From Onchocerca volvulus (Eukaryota; Nematoda; Chromadorea; Rhabditida; Onchocercidae): a stretch of 64,000 nucleotides of DNA. The position numbers were made by a program, and so were the translations under genes. Every line of letters begins with the position of its first letter. Position 1 is the stretch's first letter. Where the stretch lies: the NCBI GenBank assembly GCA_000499405.2, contig HG738138.1:3088368-3152367 (forward strand). The letters are read 5' to 3'. Under the pieces are notes generated by a model, which was given only the letters and a program-made list of their open reading frames with translations, did no database searches and had not been told where the DNA came from. This document shows positions 1 to 11,645 of the stretch, piece by piece.

Positions 1-35
1 AAAGGCTATCGAGAGTACAACAAGAGAGAATCGCG

Positions 36-1205
36 ATGCCAGTAAGTGATTTATGTTGGATTTTAGTGAAAAGAAGCCTTCCTTGCGATATGTTAGGCAC
101 TGATATTGGTTTTAGCGGACGGAAAATTATTATTTGCTAGATCTAGAAGCAAGCCTGTAATGTTTAGTCTTCGTTAAATTCGAGCGGGAATCCGATAGTT
201 AAGGCAATATAATGATCGTTTTGGCCCATCATATAATATTCAGTCTTAATTCATTCAGCATTCGTGAGTCCTATTAATTTCCCGATTTAGCGAATATCCA
301 ATACATCGAATTGGCCATAAATTATGCGATGGCATATCGAATAAAACCTAAATTAGCATCCGGGAAACAGTCTCAGACTTTATTAATTCGTCCAGTTTAA
401 TCCCCTTGTTAATTTAGTTATCTACTGGTTCGCACATATTTTATTTTTCATCGTCTTAAGAAGTCTTTATCTGTAGGAGAAGGAAGAAACTGCAAGAAGG
501 AAGAAGGAATCGATTGTTGACTTATCGCGATTTATTGATAAGAAGGTGCGTGTCAAATTTCAGGGAGGTCGAGAAGGTTGTTATTTAAATACTTTTCCTT
601 ACTTTTAATTTGATTTTATATTTAACTTTCAGTGTTTACATTCTTTTAATTTCGTAGCTAAGGAATGTATGGTCGGTCTGAGATTCTTGTCATATTGAAG
701 AAATGTTTATTGTGTTTAGTCATTACGTTTGTTCTTTTTTTTTGTATCTAAATGTTTTCTATGAAATGCTTCTGCTGCTTTTTTTTTGCTGTTATATTTG
801 GATTTCAATTTCATTTACCGAGACTGTAGTCATTGATTTATAGAACTTCATTACAGCTTCTGGAATACTGAAAGGGTATGATGCTTTAATCAATTTGGTG
901 TTAGACAATGCTGTGGAATATGTGCGAGACACGGAGGATCCGCAAAAAGTGACAGAGGTTGGTTGCAACTTCATACTTCACGGGTTCTCCTTCTGTATTG
1001 CTCAACATATAAAGATTGCTGAATCGGATAAAACTTTTATACAATAATTAAATGACATTCATTTTAAATGGTTACTTTTTTAAAATAATTTCATCCTTAT
1101 TTCAAGGAAACAAGGCAGTTGGGTTTAATTGTTGCCCGAGGAACTGCAATAACAGTTGTTGCACCGAACGATGGCATTGAGCAGATTGCCAATCCTTTCG
1201 TATAA
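36..1205 (+). CDS. lsm-7: U6 snRNA-associated Sm-like protein LSm7
   Basis: Predicted exons are 36-41, 477-576, 857-957 and 1107-1205, giving 306 nt and a 101-residue protein (human LSm7 is 103). The start exon is only ATGCCA followed by a perfect GTAAGT donor. The protein has a charged N-terminus (residues 3-12), then the Sm1 motif beginning at IVDLSRFIDKKVRVKFQGGR, and the Sm2 segment LGLIVARGTAITVVAP with the RGT turn, ending IEQIANPFV. From established knowledge of the family, LSm7 is one subunit of the heptameric Lsm1-7 ring (cytoplasmic mRNA decay) and the Lsm2-8 ring (U6 snRNA 3' end binding). The third intron ends in the slightly unusual acceptor TTTCAAG. It is convergent with the PEBP gene on the other strand. 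The family call is very secure; the two-codon first exon is the least certain part. Confidence 0.9.
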
Positions 1206-1657
1206 TGATCATTTAACGTAAAGATCTTGGAGTTTTTCAAAAGCTTATTTCTGAGTACAAGCGGTCATACTGATTCCCGTGTTGTTCCTTTCTTAATTTC
1301 TTGAATATTATTTGTTTTTTCAATTTTGCTGAATTTTCCGATTTACAACTTTAATAGATATTTTCTGAGTGGGAAATTCTTAATTAGTAGTTCAGCAACA
1401 ATTTTTTTGTCGAATGTTATGATCACTTCGGCTTTCTCTTTTCTTTTTTCTTTGCTTTATATCTATTCAAAAAGCATGATTTATGCAGTTCAGAGCAGGA
1501 ATTATGGATGTTTTAACTTCTACCAAAGACCCACAAACTGTAAATACGAATTGTTGTTTTGTTTTTTTTGTTTTCTTGGATTGTCTTAAAAATAATGAAT
1601 TCTGTTTTGTCGCAGTTGAAAAATTTAGCAAATGAGATAAAATTGAAAATGGAATGC

Positions 1658-1751
<94 letters not shown>

Positions 1752-2162
1752 TAGCAATAAAAGGTGTGGATTATTTTTGGTTGCCGTGGATGATAGGAGG
1801 GGAAATATCGCTTACAAAATTACACTTTTAGAACATCACTGTTGTGGACACTAGTGCTGTTTCCGCTTAGAGAAATGATATTTCAAGAAAATGAAACAGT
1901 TGAGATTTACATATATAAATTCTTTTATACACCGAAACACTAGATTTTCAAGTATGTTGGAGGTATTCGTCATTGACTTTCATTTTGCGCCAGGAAAAAG
2001 TTACCGGCAATTGGATCACCTGAAATGCAGAAATAGAATATTGCTTGATGAAAACTTTATTGCTTGTCACCTTCTCTGCCAATAATTAATTTGTTTGAAG
2101 TTCTCAGGGAAGTTTCTTCCGCGGAACTGTACCTGTATACTTCAGCGCTCCTTTACATTCGT
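1206..2162. other. Intergenic space between LSm7 and PEBP, with composite homopolymer
   Basis: I see no supported gene here. Short open frames on both strands lack family resemblance. The only striking element is the T/A/G/T homopolymer block at 1657-1748, listed separately. Both flanking genes end into this interval, so it should hold two 3' UTRs. Confidence 0.5.
1657..1748. repeat. Composite homopolymer tract (T-run, A-run, G5, T-run)
   Basis: A run of about 30 T is followed directly by about 15 A, five G and then another run of about 30 T. A similar mosaic, in the opposite orientation, occurs at 41838-41937. Such tracts can be real but are also typical of consensus errors in low-complexity sequence, so base counts should not be trusted. 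Confidence 0.8.
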
Positions 2163-4548
2163 TTACTCTTTCCCTACAGATTTTTTTCCCGAAACCAGTC
2201 TAAAAATCATACCTAATTTATGCTTTTCTACGAATTGCTTGACGCTGAATTTGGCTCTGCTGTTGATTTTTGGTACTTGTATTCGCCGTCCTTGGTGTTC
2301 ATACAGAAGAATTATGTAACGGTGTAAATCGGTGCGAGGTTGTGGTGCAGGACTTCCATACGCCATCTGATGTTGTCCTGAATGATTAGATTATTTTTTG
2401 GGACGAGATAGCATTGATAGAATCATTTGAAACTGAATAATATAAATTAACCTCCATTAATGCCTTCCTGAATATTGCTTGCGGGAATATTCACTACCTG
2501 AAATATTAAACAGGAAAGTTCATGTGGTTGTTCATATGGAAATAAGGTTTTCAATTTTTCGGAGATTTCTTATTAAGTTTAAAATTCAAGAATTCTCATT
2601 TTAAACAGAGCAAGTTGCATCATTTTGATTACTTATTGAAGATCACAAATGAATTTGAACTAAATCTGCAAGTAGTTTTTTAAAAATAAAATCTTGCAAT
2701 ACAATCATTTAACTCATGCAAAAACGAACCAGCCAGTGAAGCCATTCAGCTACGGATGGGTTCTTCCGTGACAAATTATCCGGATCTGAAACTTTTTGGC
2801 TTACTGACTCGAAAACTTTCTAGTCTCAGATCACAATTAAGATCTCGATACTTTTATCCTCTGAAGACTATATATTTGATGAAGCAGATTAGCAAAACTG
2901 AATAACAAATTCGATCAGTATCAAACATCTTGGGTGACAAAGCTTTCGATCACATTTAGGTGACCATAATAATTATTTGGGATGTATCAATTTGAATGCC
3001 AAGTGGATTTACTTGAAATGCAGTACTCTTCTAAAATTCAAAAAATATGCAAAAAGTAAAATGCAAAAAACAAGATCAAACCGATCATGATCATGGAAAA
3101 TGTTGATTCTGGATCAACATCCAGAGTAACACGTGGTGCAAAACGAAGATTTCGTGGTGACATCGTTTGCCCGGGTTGCACTTGTATACCATCCCAGTTG
3201 CACTGCAAATAAATTTAGTATCGGTTAAGACTTGGATTTGAATTTATTTTCTCATATTTCATTGATCTCGTCAGCTCAATTGACATTCATCAATCATACA
3301 GAATATGATCTTTTTATCTTATCAACATATCTCGCATAAAAATCATGCTTTTATCAATCCTAAGCTTAATAAGTGATTTTTCAGCTGCATATTCTGTTTA
3401 TTTATATAAAGATGAAGATGAAATAAGCTTTCTTAATGTGTATAACATACAATCCCATGTATAGGTTACAAATTATTTTTCCAACCTGATACTTAACAAT
3501 TTATCCTTACTGAGTAAACAAAACTTATTTATCTTAGGAAAAAAAATGCTCCAAATTTTTTTATGAAAAAAAAGTAAAGATAAATGCTTTTGAAGAGACG
3601 AAACAAAATATATTGGAAAAAATAGATTATCTGTAGTGATAAGATGCATGTGATATGCTTGCTAAACCTATAGCATTAGCAATGATTAAATAAACTGATC
3701 ATAAAATCTAATTTTACTAAAGAAGTGGAAAATTAAAAATAGTATTTGCAAAAATTGGAATCAAATTCCGCATATTTCAATCAAAACTTTTTAATTCCTA
3801 GTAAAAAAATTATAAAAAAAATATATGTATAAATATATATACTTTTTAATTTTACGGTTTTTATAATAAAATTGGAAATTCATTAATTAAACATTAACTG
3901 ACTGGAAAAAATGTCTAGCCTGTATAGGTTAAAGCCTGATAAAAATAGGATATCGTGTAAAACTAATTACTCCATTCTTGTTATTACTTTTGCTATCTTC
4001 TAAAAGAGAGAGAGAGAGAGGGAGAGAGAAAGAGTGAAATGAAGCAGGGAGAGCAAAAAGATATATATCCGAATAAAAAAATAATTCTTTAAAATTTTAT
4101 CAAAATAGTTTTTAGTTTTTAATAAGTTATGGTGAAGGTTGCTATAAATTTACTGAAAAGATTGAAAAATCTTAAATTTCCAATTATTTTCGATAAAAAT
4201 TGGACAAACGTGCATTTAAGGTTCAATTAATTTTTTCAGAGAGAAAAAAAAAATAATAATTCCAAGAATTTATCAAATTTTAAAATGACTGAAGATTTTT
4301 AAAGTGGAAAATTACGAAATTCGATACAAAAAGGAAAATTGTAAATTTTAACAAATGCTGAATGGACTGATTGGTGTCTAAATGGTTGTAACAATTTGAA
4401 AAGCATTCATTCCTGAAATAAGCTAATAAAATGGAAGAAAAAAGAAAATCAGCCAGAAATAGCTTACATTGAGTAATTTTGCTGGTGGATTTGGAATAAT
4501 TTTAGGAGTAATTTCATTTTCCGCGAATTTCGCAGCAAGATCGGCCAT
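2163..4548 (-). CDS. Phosphatidylethanolamine-binding protein (PEBP/Ov-16-like)
   Basis: Five exons on the minus strand: 4548-4468, 3202-3082, 2785-2730, 2497-2452 and 2377-2163, summing to 172 residues (PEBPs are usually about 180-190). The family is shown by TPKIIPNPP near residue 14, the DPD motif at 68-70, LHWLVVNIP at 83-91, the DLHRY segment at 118-122, and FSVKQFVEKHKLG near the end. PEBP-fold proteins bind phospholipid headgroups in an anionic pocket; nematode members include secreted antigens. Two things are odd: the usual DPDAPSR motif is DPDNLSR, and after KHKLG the protein ends in a basic tail instead of the usual PVAGNFF-type terminus. The start at 4548 gives a protein without a signal peptide; an in-frame ATG at 4608 would add 20 residues, some hydrophobic. 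The family is certain and the ends less so. Confidence 0.85.
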
Positions 4549-6643
4549 GCTGATGAAAATTGAATTAGAAGCAACAAAAAAAAACTGCTGTTCAGCTACT
4601 GAATGCACACTAAAATTTGAAGTTTAAATTGATTTCAAATAGATCACATGTTATTTCGTCAAATAGTTAAGCACTCAATCAACTACTCATTCCTAGGAAA
4701 ATATTACATTATGCTGGAGTGAAATACAACACTCATAAATTCATCCAAACAGCCGTACACGCACACATCTCAACTTTTCAAAAGTATAATGCACAAACAC
4801 ACACACACACACACACACATTCATCCATCCAACAACTCACATCTCAAAGTTTTTGTTCTTACAACAGGCTTTGAAAAAAAGAAAAAGAAAAAGAAAAGGA
4901 AAAAAAAAAGAAGAAAAAAGCGAAACAGTTTTAAATTTCTGACAAGATAAATTTCCAGAAAATATTTAAGGAAATATGCTGAATGATTGAACAATAAAGC
5001 TAAACATTTGATAGATATTTGCATATTTTGAAATAATAGTCCAAATATTATTTGAAAGTAAAAAATTCTGATTAAATTTTTAATAAAATGGATAAATTAT
5101 ACTTCAGAAAAAAAAAGACATTCTAAGAGTTTATTTTCCTTAAAACTAATTTTAGCATTTTCAACGGAAGTAATGGCGGAAGAAAATGAATCAAAAGAAT
5201 TGATAATGCTTCGCTTTCGCATATGATCAATTTATCATCTACAAAATTAAGTAGGGTATGATTTAATAGATCGATATGATGGCATTTCTGTTACTCGTTA
5301 TCATGATCAGTATTATTCGTAATCAATTGGCAATAAAGGATATTGATGATTAAGGTTTGGCATGAACTTTAAAATAAAAAAAAAAATTATAAAAAATACC
5401 ACAATATAGAAACGATCCTACACGTTTGAATAACAACATATTTAACTCTGAATTTCCTCAAAAATTTCCTCAACGAATGAAAAAACGAATTTCCTCAACA
5501 AAAGTTAGCAGCAATAAGCCATTTTTCTTTGTGGAAACAAAAGTTATCGATGTTTCGAAGTGATTCATCAATAAACTGATTGGTTTACAAAGTAAATTTC
5601 TACAGAGTACAATTCTTTGCTGAGCTTAAAATGAGCTTAGAACAAGAATATTTGTAAACTGTTGATTGTCATAAATGTAATAAAAGCAATAAATTGATTA
5701 ACTTTTTCCTTTGAATTTTGATGAATTCATTTTTGTCATTTAAAAATTTCAAGTTTCGTCTTTTTTGACGAAAAATTATTCAGTAATGAAATTATCCACA
5801 AGTAATTTCGATAATGGTAAGAAAAAACGAAATCTTTCAGTACTTTAGAATGCACATTGTAATGCATTGAAATGTAAAATGAAATTCAGTATGCCAGAAA
5901 CTTTTATTCTTCATTAAGCAATTAGTAACAAGCTTGATCGGTTTAAATTATCATATCAGTCTAACAATTTTTGAAAATTCCTTTACTTCATAGCGTAAAA
6001 TGTTATTTACAAATTTCACAAACATTGTTATATATTACTTAAATAAACCATTTATATGCAAACAAAATTTTAATACAATACTACAATATTAAATTGAGAA
6101 AACTTGAAAACTTTTCATATTACAAAAACGAGTTGATTTTACATTGATGATAATTCAGAGATCAAACTATGATTTAATGACAAGGAAAATAGCTTTAGTA
6201 AATTTGGAAATCAAATTAAACAAGACCGTCAAAGGAGGTGAGAAGGATTGATCTAAGCAGAAAGCACTTTTCAATAATTTATTTTTTCACATTTCATTCA
6301 AATACTTATTTCGTTGACATTAAGAATCATTATTGACATCATGTTGCAAGTTCGATGGATGCATTTAGCATTCATCACTCCGATACTTTATATAAATCAA
6401 GTCATTTGTTTATTTTGTTCACATTTTCTTTTCTTGTTTCAGGTAGATAACGAAAAATTTATATAAGTAATAAAAATCATACGATAAATGAACATAGATT
6501 GATGATTAGTACAATAGATAGAAACTATCAGAATATAATTTTCCTTTGTTTAACTTAGTTTATAAATAGTACCTAGCAGTACCTATATAATATATTAGCA
6601 AATAAATATACAGTCGAACAATTATTTCAAGATTTGTTTAAGA
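4549..6643. other. Intergenic, no supported gene
   Basis: AT-rich sequence with a CA microsatellite (about 4797-4819), A-rich runs at 4877-4918 and no open frame resembling a protein family. It probably contains the PEBP promoter (minus strand) near its left end and upstream sequence of the Tyr/Pro-rich gene at its right end. Confidence 0.5.
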
Positions 6644-6650
6644 TATAAAA
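6644..6650 (+). promoter_or_regulatory. TATA-like box of the Tyr/Pro-rich secreted protein gene
   Basis: TATAAAA lies 30 nt upstream of the predicted ATG at 6680, so transcription would begin almost at the start codon unless a leader is trans-spliced. Confidence 0.4.
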
Positions 6651-6679
6651 GAACGATGGTCTACGATTGAATCCGGAAA

Positions 6680-7727
6680 ATGTTCCCTTTTTTCACAATA
6701 ATATTTTTTGCTATACTACAATTTACAGGTATTTTTTTCCTAAAAAAGAAAATTTATAATCAAAATTAAAATTTTAATCTTTTTCATTGTTTTCCATTGA
6801 AAATATTCGTTGCATTATTTTTTATCGTGAAAATGTTTAGTTTTCTTTCAGCTTAAATCAACAGAAAATGGGAAATTGTTTTTTCTTTTCTGTTCAAATT
6901 AATCAAAATTTATTTAGCAAATTTTATAATAGCTTTACAAATTTAAGTTAAAATTTTCAGCAACTGGATGGCAATGCATTTTTTGCTATTATCCATATGG
7001 TTCAAATTTGTATCCATACTTATATCCACAACAATATCCATATCCATATCAATATCCGTATCCGTATCCATATCCAAAGCCACAGCCATATCCATATTAT
7101 CCATATCCAACTACTTCTACTCCATCTATTTATCCATGTAAATTTGTTAATGCTTATCATTGATATTTCATTGTTACTTTTTTTTTTCAGTGGAAAAAAG
7201 AAAATTTAATAAAACTTTTCAGCTATTGGTCCATGCGTAAACGGTCAATGTCCAGCCGGATATGGATGTTATCGTTCTCGATGCGTGCCTATATCTAATA
7301 TATGTAAGTATTTTCAGCTGTATTTAATAAAAATTAATCCATCATTCTATAGTAATTTGAAATGATAGGAAAAGAAAAAAAAAAAAAAACTTGTAGAGTC
7401 ATAAAATATACAAATTAAGTAACGCTATTTGAAGAGATTATTTATTTACCATCTAAATATGGTTAGATTTAGTGGAAAATCATCTACGCATAGCAATAAA
7501 TATTATGATAATTTTGGTTTACATCAGAAATAGGTAAACAAATAAGTGAGTTTTGAAGTATCGGATTTTAAGATTTCACTTTTCTTGCTTGAAATATACA
7601 ATTTTTAAATTATTTTTTTTGTTAATTAAAATATCATCCTTAGAAGTTTTCAATTTCAGATGGGCCATGCCTCGCTAATGATTATTGTCAAATGGGATTT
7701 TGCTATAATAAGCAGTGTGTCGGATAA
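6680..7727 (+). CDS. Secreted Tyr/Pro-repeat protein with two four-cysteine modules
   Basis: Exons 6680-6728, 6961-7137, 7223-7303 and 7660-7727 give 124 residues. Exon 1 encodes a hydrophobic signal peptide (MFPFFTIIFFAILQF). Exon 2 encodes a low-complexity domain built of Tyr-Pro pairs (about residues 29-60), then a Thr/Ser spacer. Exons 3 and 4 each encode one module of pattern G-P-C-x(4,5)-C-x(4,5)-C-x4-C. All introns are phase 1, so each module is a symmetrical exon. The Cys pattern resembles the short EB/CC-type domains of nematode secreted proteins, but I do not recognise a named family. The Tyr/Pro domain could support dityrosine cross-linking in cuticle or eggshell; that is inference from composition only. 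A possible AATAAA signal lies at 7823-7828. Confidence 0.75.
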
Positions 7728-9193
7728 AATTATGAGTAGGAATAGAACATCGAAATATTTCGGTGATTTTCGATATATAACTATTTCTTGAAAGTATTTT
7801 ATCTTGAATAATTGCTTTTTCTAATAAAATTTGATTTAAAAGAACGATCAATAACCTTGGTCCTAAAACTTTATATTCACAACGATCCTTGTGAATTGCA
7901 TACTTTTGGGACTTGAATTATTGATCGCTTAATGGACTTTTTCGATTATGAAATTACTCCGGTACTATATAATTAGACGTTATAAATCAGCCTGTTGCCA
8001 GATCTTTCAAAATTGCTCACGAATTTCTGAAATGCATTTCCATTTACCTGTTGACATAGTGTTTCATTAGTTTAAGCTACGAAAACGAATTTTCATTTCG
8101 CAATTTTCATGTCTCCATAATGAATCTACTTGAATTTTAATGAAGATTTTCGTAGCATATAATCTGTTTTGTCCGCAAATTCCTGATTTAACAAGCGAAA
8201 AAAAAATAAATAAATTGGGAGAATGGATATGAATCTTGGACTTCTTGCGTTGAAATACTATGCTCCTTAGATTCTGCGATGAAAATCTTCAAGATGAATA
8301 AAACATTCATTATACAATCATCAAAAACGTAATAAGCCAGCACTTTTTCCTTAAATTTGCGATTCATAGAAATTGTTCACTGCATTAATCAAAACTTTCA
8401 ACTTTGTTTATCAAAATTTCCGTCCAACAATCATTTTTTCTGTATCAGACTTTAACATTTAATGGAAAAAGAATTTCATGAAGAAATGAGTAATTTCGTT
8501 TATCTTTCTTTCTCGTAACAATTTTAACGGATAGAAAAAAAAAAAAAAAAAAAAAAAAGGAAAGAAAACAGAAATGACTGCATAGAAATTCGATAAAAAA
8601 TATTCCTGGGTTATTCACGAGCAATAAAGTGATTTAGTGTAATGGCAAGCTGAGAATTTCCAGTAAGTATTTGAACTTCACTTTAAACTTTCAACAAATA
8701 CTAGGTCAGATAGTGCCAATACGATAAGAAACACTTATAAAAGAGAGATGCATACATTTTTATGGTGTCGCTGGAACTTGTACTAATTCAAGAACCATGG
8801 AATAAGATCAAAAATAAAAAAATAGTTACGACTAAACACCACTGTCTGAGAAGTCAAAGAATCAAGAGAAAAAGTCCAAAAAAAAAGTTTGTAAAAAATG
8901 ACATAGAAACCCAAGAAATGATGCCGGGGAATCTTTTTTACTTGCAATGATGAATGAAGTTGCACAACCGTAGCTGACGAAAAAATTGCACAAATTCAAT
9001 GATTAATCGGTTTTTTACGTGCTCCATCTACTTCCATCAAACTATCAATCGAATCTTTTTCTGCAAACTCAATGAATTGCAATAATGCAATAAATGAGCT
9101 AATCGACAAGAGGAAACAATATTGGACAACAAATTAAATAACAAAGTGGTTGATTTATCAGATGAATCCATATTCTTCTTTTTTTGATCTTCC
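7728..9193. other. Intergenic, no supported gene
   Basis: Contains the 3' flanks of two convergent genes, a 22-24 nt A run at about 8537-8558, and short open frames near 8762-8965 on both strands that overlap each other and show no family features. Confidence 0.45.
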
Positions 9194-10732
9194 TTATTGA
9201 GCTTTAATATTCTTTTTATGTTCAATATATTTCTTTCCACCATTTGCATAATAGGAGAGATAATAGAAGCGTATCCAGAGCACCAGATAAGTCACTTCCA
9301 TCAAAGTTCCAAGCGCAAAACCACGCAACGTAACGGCATAGTTATTTGTTGTGGTGGAAACAAGAATAGCCAGATGTATCATCACTACATGTGTTATAAC
9401 AAACTGTAATATTAATTTCTATCATTATATTAGAATGTTGTTATAAGTATTAAAACTGATTAATTCAACAGAAAAGTTCACCGAATAAGTAGGTCTTTTT
9501 CCATCACATTAAATTTCAATACAACAATTTGCACTGAAGTTCGAAAAATAAGCAGTAGAGCTGAAACATTCAAAAAATATTAATATGATTAAATTAAATT
9601 AAACAAACCTGAATAATCTGACCAAAAGTTATGAACTGAGCGACCTGTGGTGGAACACGTATTCGAAGCGATCGCAACATGTAGTAACTGAAAAGATAGA
9701 AAATAAAAAAAAAAAAAAAAAAAAAAATGAATGAACACAATCTAGGAAATTTATTTTGAAACTACAAATATCAATATTAAAAACCACACTGCTCTATCAA
9801 TTTTGAAGTACAATTCATATTCATTTGGGAATTAAATGTTCAAAGTTATCCTATTCTAAATTATCTATGGAAATAGAAATCACAAATTCTATCTAATAAA
9901 GTACAAACTGTTTAAAGTGATGACTGTTAAGCTTACCTGTACATGAAGGAATGAACGATGAAATTGAGCCAAACTACCCAAATCATATAAGCATTTTTAT
10001 TGGCATATGTAACGATTGCGAAGTATCCTGTAAGCGCATGATGGTACCAATGCATCAACATTAGTGGACGTTTCCTCAGTACGATAAATATCGTATCCAG
10101 AAGTTCCGGAACTTTTGAGATAATCCACAAGAAAGTCCAATAACCAGCAACATCATCAGTGAAGCACGGTCCTATTTCAGTGAAAGTACCTAAATAAAAG
10201 ATCAAATTTCAAAAGCATTGAAAAAAAGGTATTAAAAAATGACTTTCAGTGTCAACAGGAAAAAATTAAAATTTAGTTCATGCTTTAAACTAAAATATGT
10301 TTAACTTATGAAAGTTCAAATTGAAATATAACAGGTTGCTCAATTAGCGTTATTTTTTAAAATAACGAGGAAATAAGCCTGAGCATAATGGAAGACAAGA
10401 ATTATGAGAGCACAAAATTGAAACTAAAAATATGAGAAAAAAGTCTAACTGATATATCCTTTCGTGGCTATTTGTTTGAGGAAAACAGGCGTTATCTTGG
10501 CAACACCAAGAATGCTGAAAATAGCCAGCAAAGCATTCCAAATAACAAGTGGTTGTTGCAAATCGTATGGTTTTCGATCACGCATCGCATATTTGATAGC
10601 AAATATGGTTACGACATATGTTAATGATATATTCAATATAGTCCATTCCATCTCTGATGCCCATTTTCGAGCCGGTTCAAATTCGAATTTTGAGCCAAAT
10701 ATGAATTCCATAATACCCTGATCGTTTGGTTC
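9194..10732 (-). CDS. ELO-family very-long-chain fatty acid elongase (copy 1)
   Basis: Exons 10732-10450 (ATG at 10711), 10189-9937, 9687-9609 and 9403-9194 give 267 residues. ELO proteins are ER membrane condensing enzymes that add two carbons from malonyl-CoA to acyl-CoA. Diagnostic features are K-x-x-E-x-x-D-T at 113-120, the catalytic HWYHH box at 134-138, and the splice-restored HSFMYSYY at about 167-174. Several hydrophobic spans are present, including about 17-35 and 52-70. The ATG at 10711 lies 21 nt inside an exon that opens at an acceptor (10733/10732) with an in-frame open stretch, so a spliced leader or a further 5' exon is possible. It lies 4.5 kb downstream of a paralogue on the same strand. 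The substrate cannot be read from the sequence. Confidence 0.92.
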
Positions 10733-11599
10733 CTATAAAAATAAAATTAGAAAAAAAAAAAAAAGAAAAAGAAAAAAAAAAAGGAGGAAAATATGAGCAC
10801 TTTCGATTTCAAAAATAACGATAAATTTTTTCTGGATGAAATCATTAAATTACAGTATTGTAAATTAACATTCATCCTTAATAAATCATATTCCTGCATC
10901 GATGATTAATTTGATCATTTAACTTCTTTCCCGCTTTTTTTTGCTCAACAAATTTATGATGTAAGAGAGAAGGACAAAAAAAAAAGCTTTGAAAAAATTA
11001 TGAAAATGAAGCAAAATTATTTCATTTTATATAGATTCCTTTCCTCCTTTTTTTTTTTTTAAAATGATTTATTTATGCAAAAAAAAAGGCAAAAAACCAG
11101 ATTTTTATCTATGCGAAGAAAAAAAAAGGAAAAAAAAAGTCAGAGCATTTGAAAGTAATACAGCAGATATATATATATATATATGCATATATTTTATTAT
11201 TTATACACAGACATAAAGACGGTAATGCTATCATCACGAATGCTATCACCACCTATCCTATTACCATTATCATCATCATCATCATCAATTGCCAATGCCA
11301 TCGCTATTGCCATTATCAACTTTCGCTAACATGTACATATTTGCTGCTACCATTAATGAGAAAAGTGGTAGGAAAAAGAAACTTTTGAAAAGACAATTTG
11401 TAGGGAAATTCTAAAACTTTATATGGTACAACCATTTTACCTTATCAGTAAAGAAAAAAAAAAGAGCATAATTAAAGATAAGGCTGAGCGAGTCTCCGCC
11501 TCTTTATTTCACAAATTTCCTTCTCTTCTCGTTATCAGTTCATAAGTTGTATGGAAAAGATCAACGAGCAAAAATGAATTGATACAGAAACGGGAAGGG

Positions 11600-11645
11600 G
11601 AAAATGTAAAAATTTGAAGTATGAAAATGTAAAAATTTGAAGTAT
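11600..11645. repeat. Two perfect tandem copies of a 23-bp unit
   Basis: The unit starting GAAAATGTAAAAATTTGAAG is present at 11600-11622 and 11623-11645 without mismatch, which points to a recent local duplication. Confidence 0.8.

Noticed and set aside
1467..1854. Poly-Lys / poly-Phe frames over the homopolymer block
   Set aside because: They are translation of A and T runs, not protein-coding sequence.
4423..4608. Longer PEBP start at 4608 with a partly hydrophobic leader
   Set aside because: The leader is not a convincing signal peptide (charged and interrupted), and the downstream Met at 4548 gives a normal cytosolic PEBP start. Left as an alternative only.
8762..8965. Basic 62-codon frame (+) and 60-codon frame (-) before the first elongase
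   Set aside because: Mutually overlapping, no hydrophobic or motif signature, no splice context.
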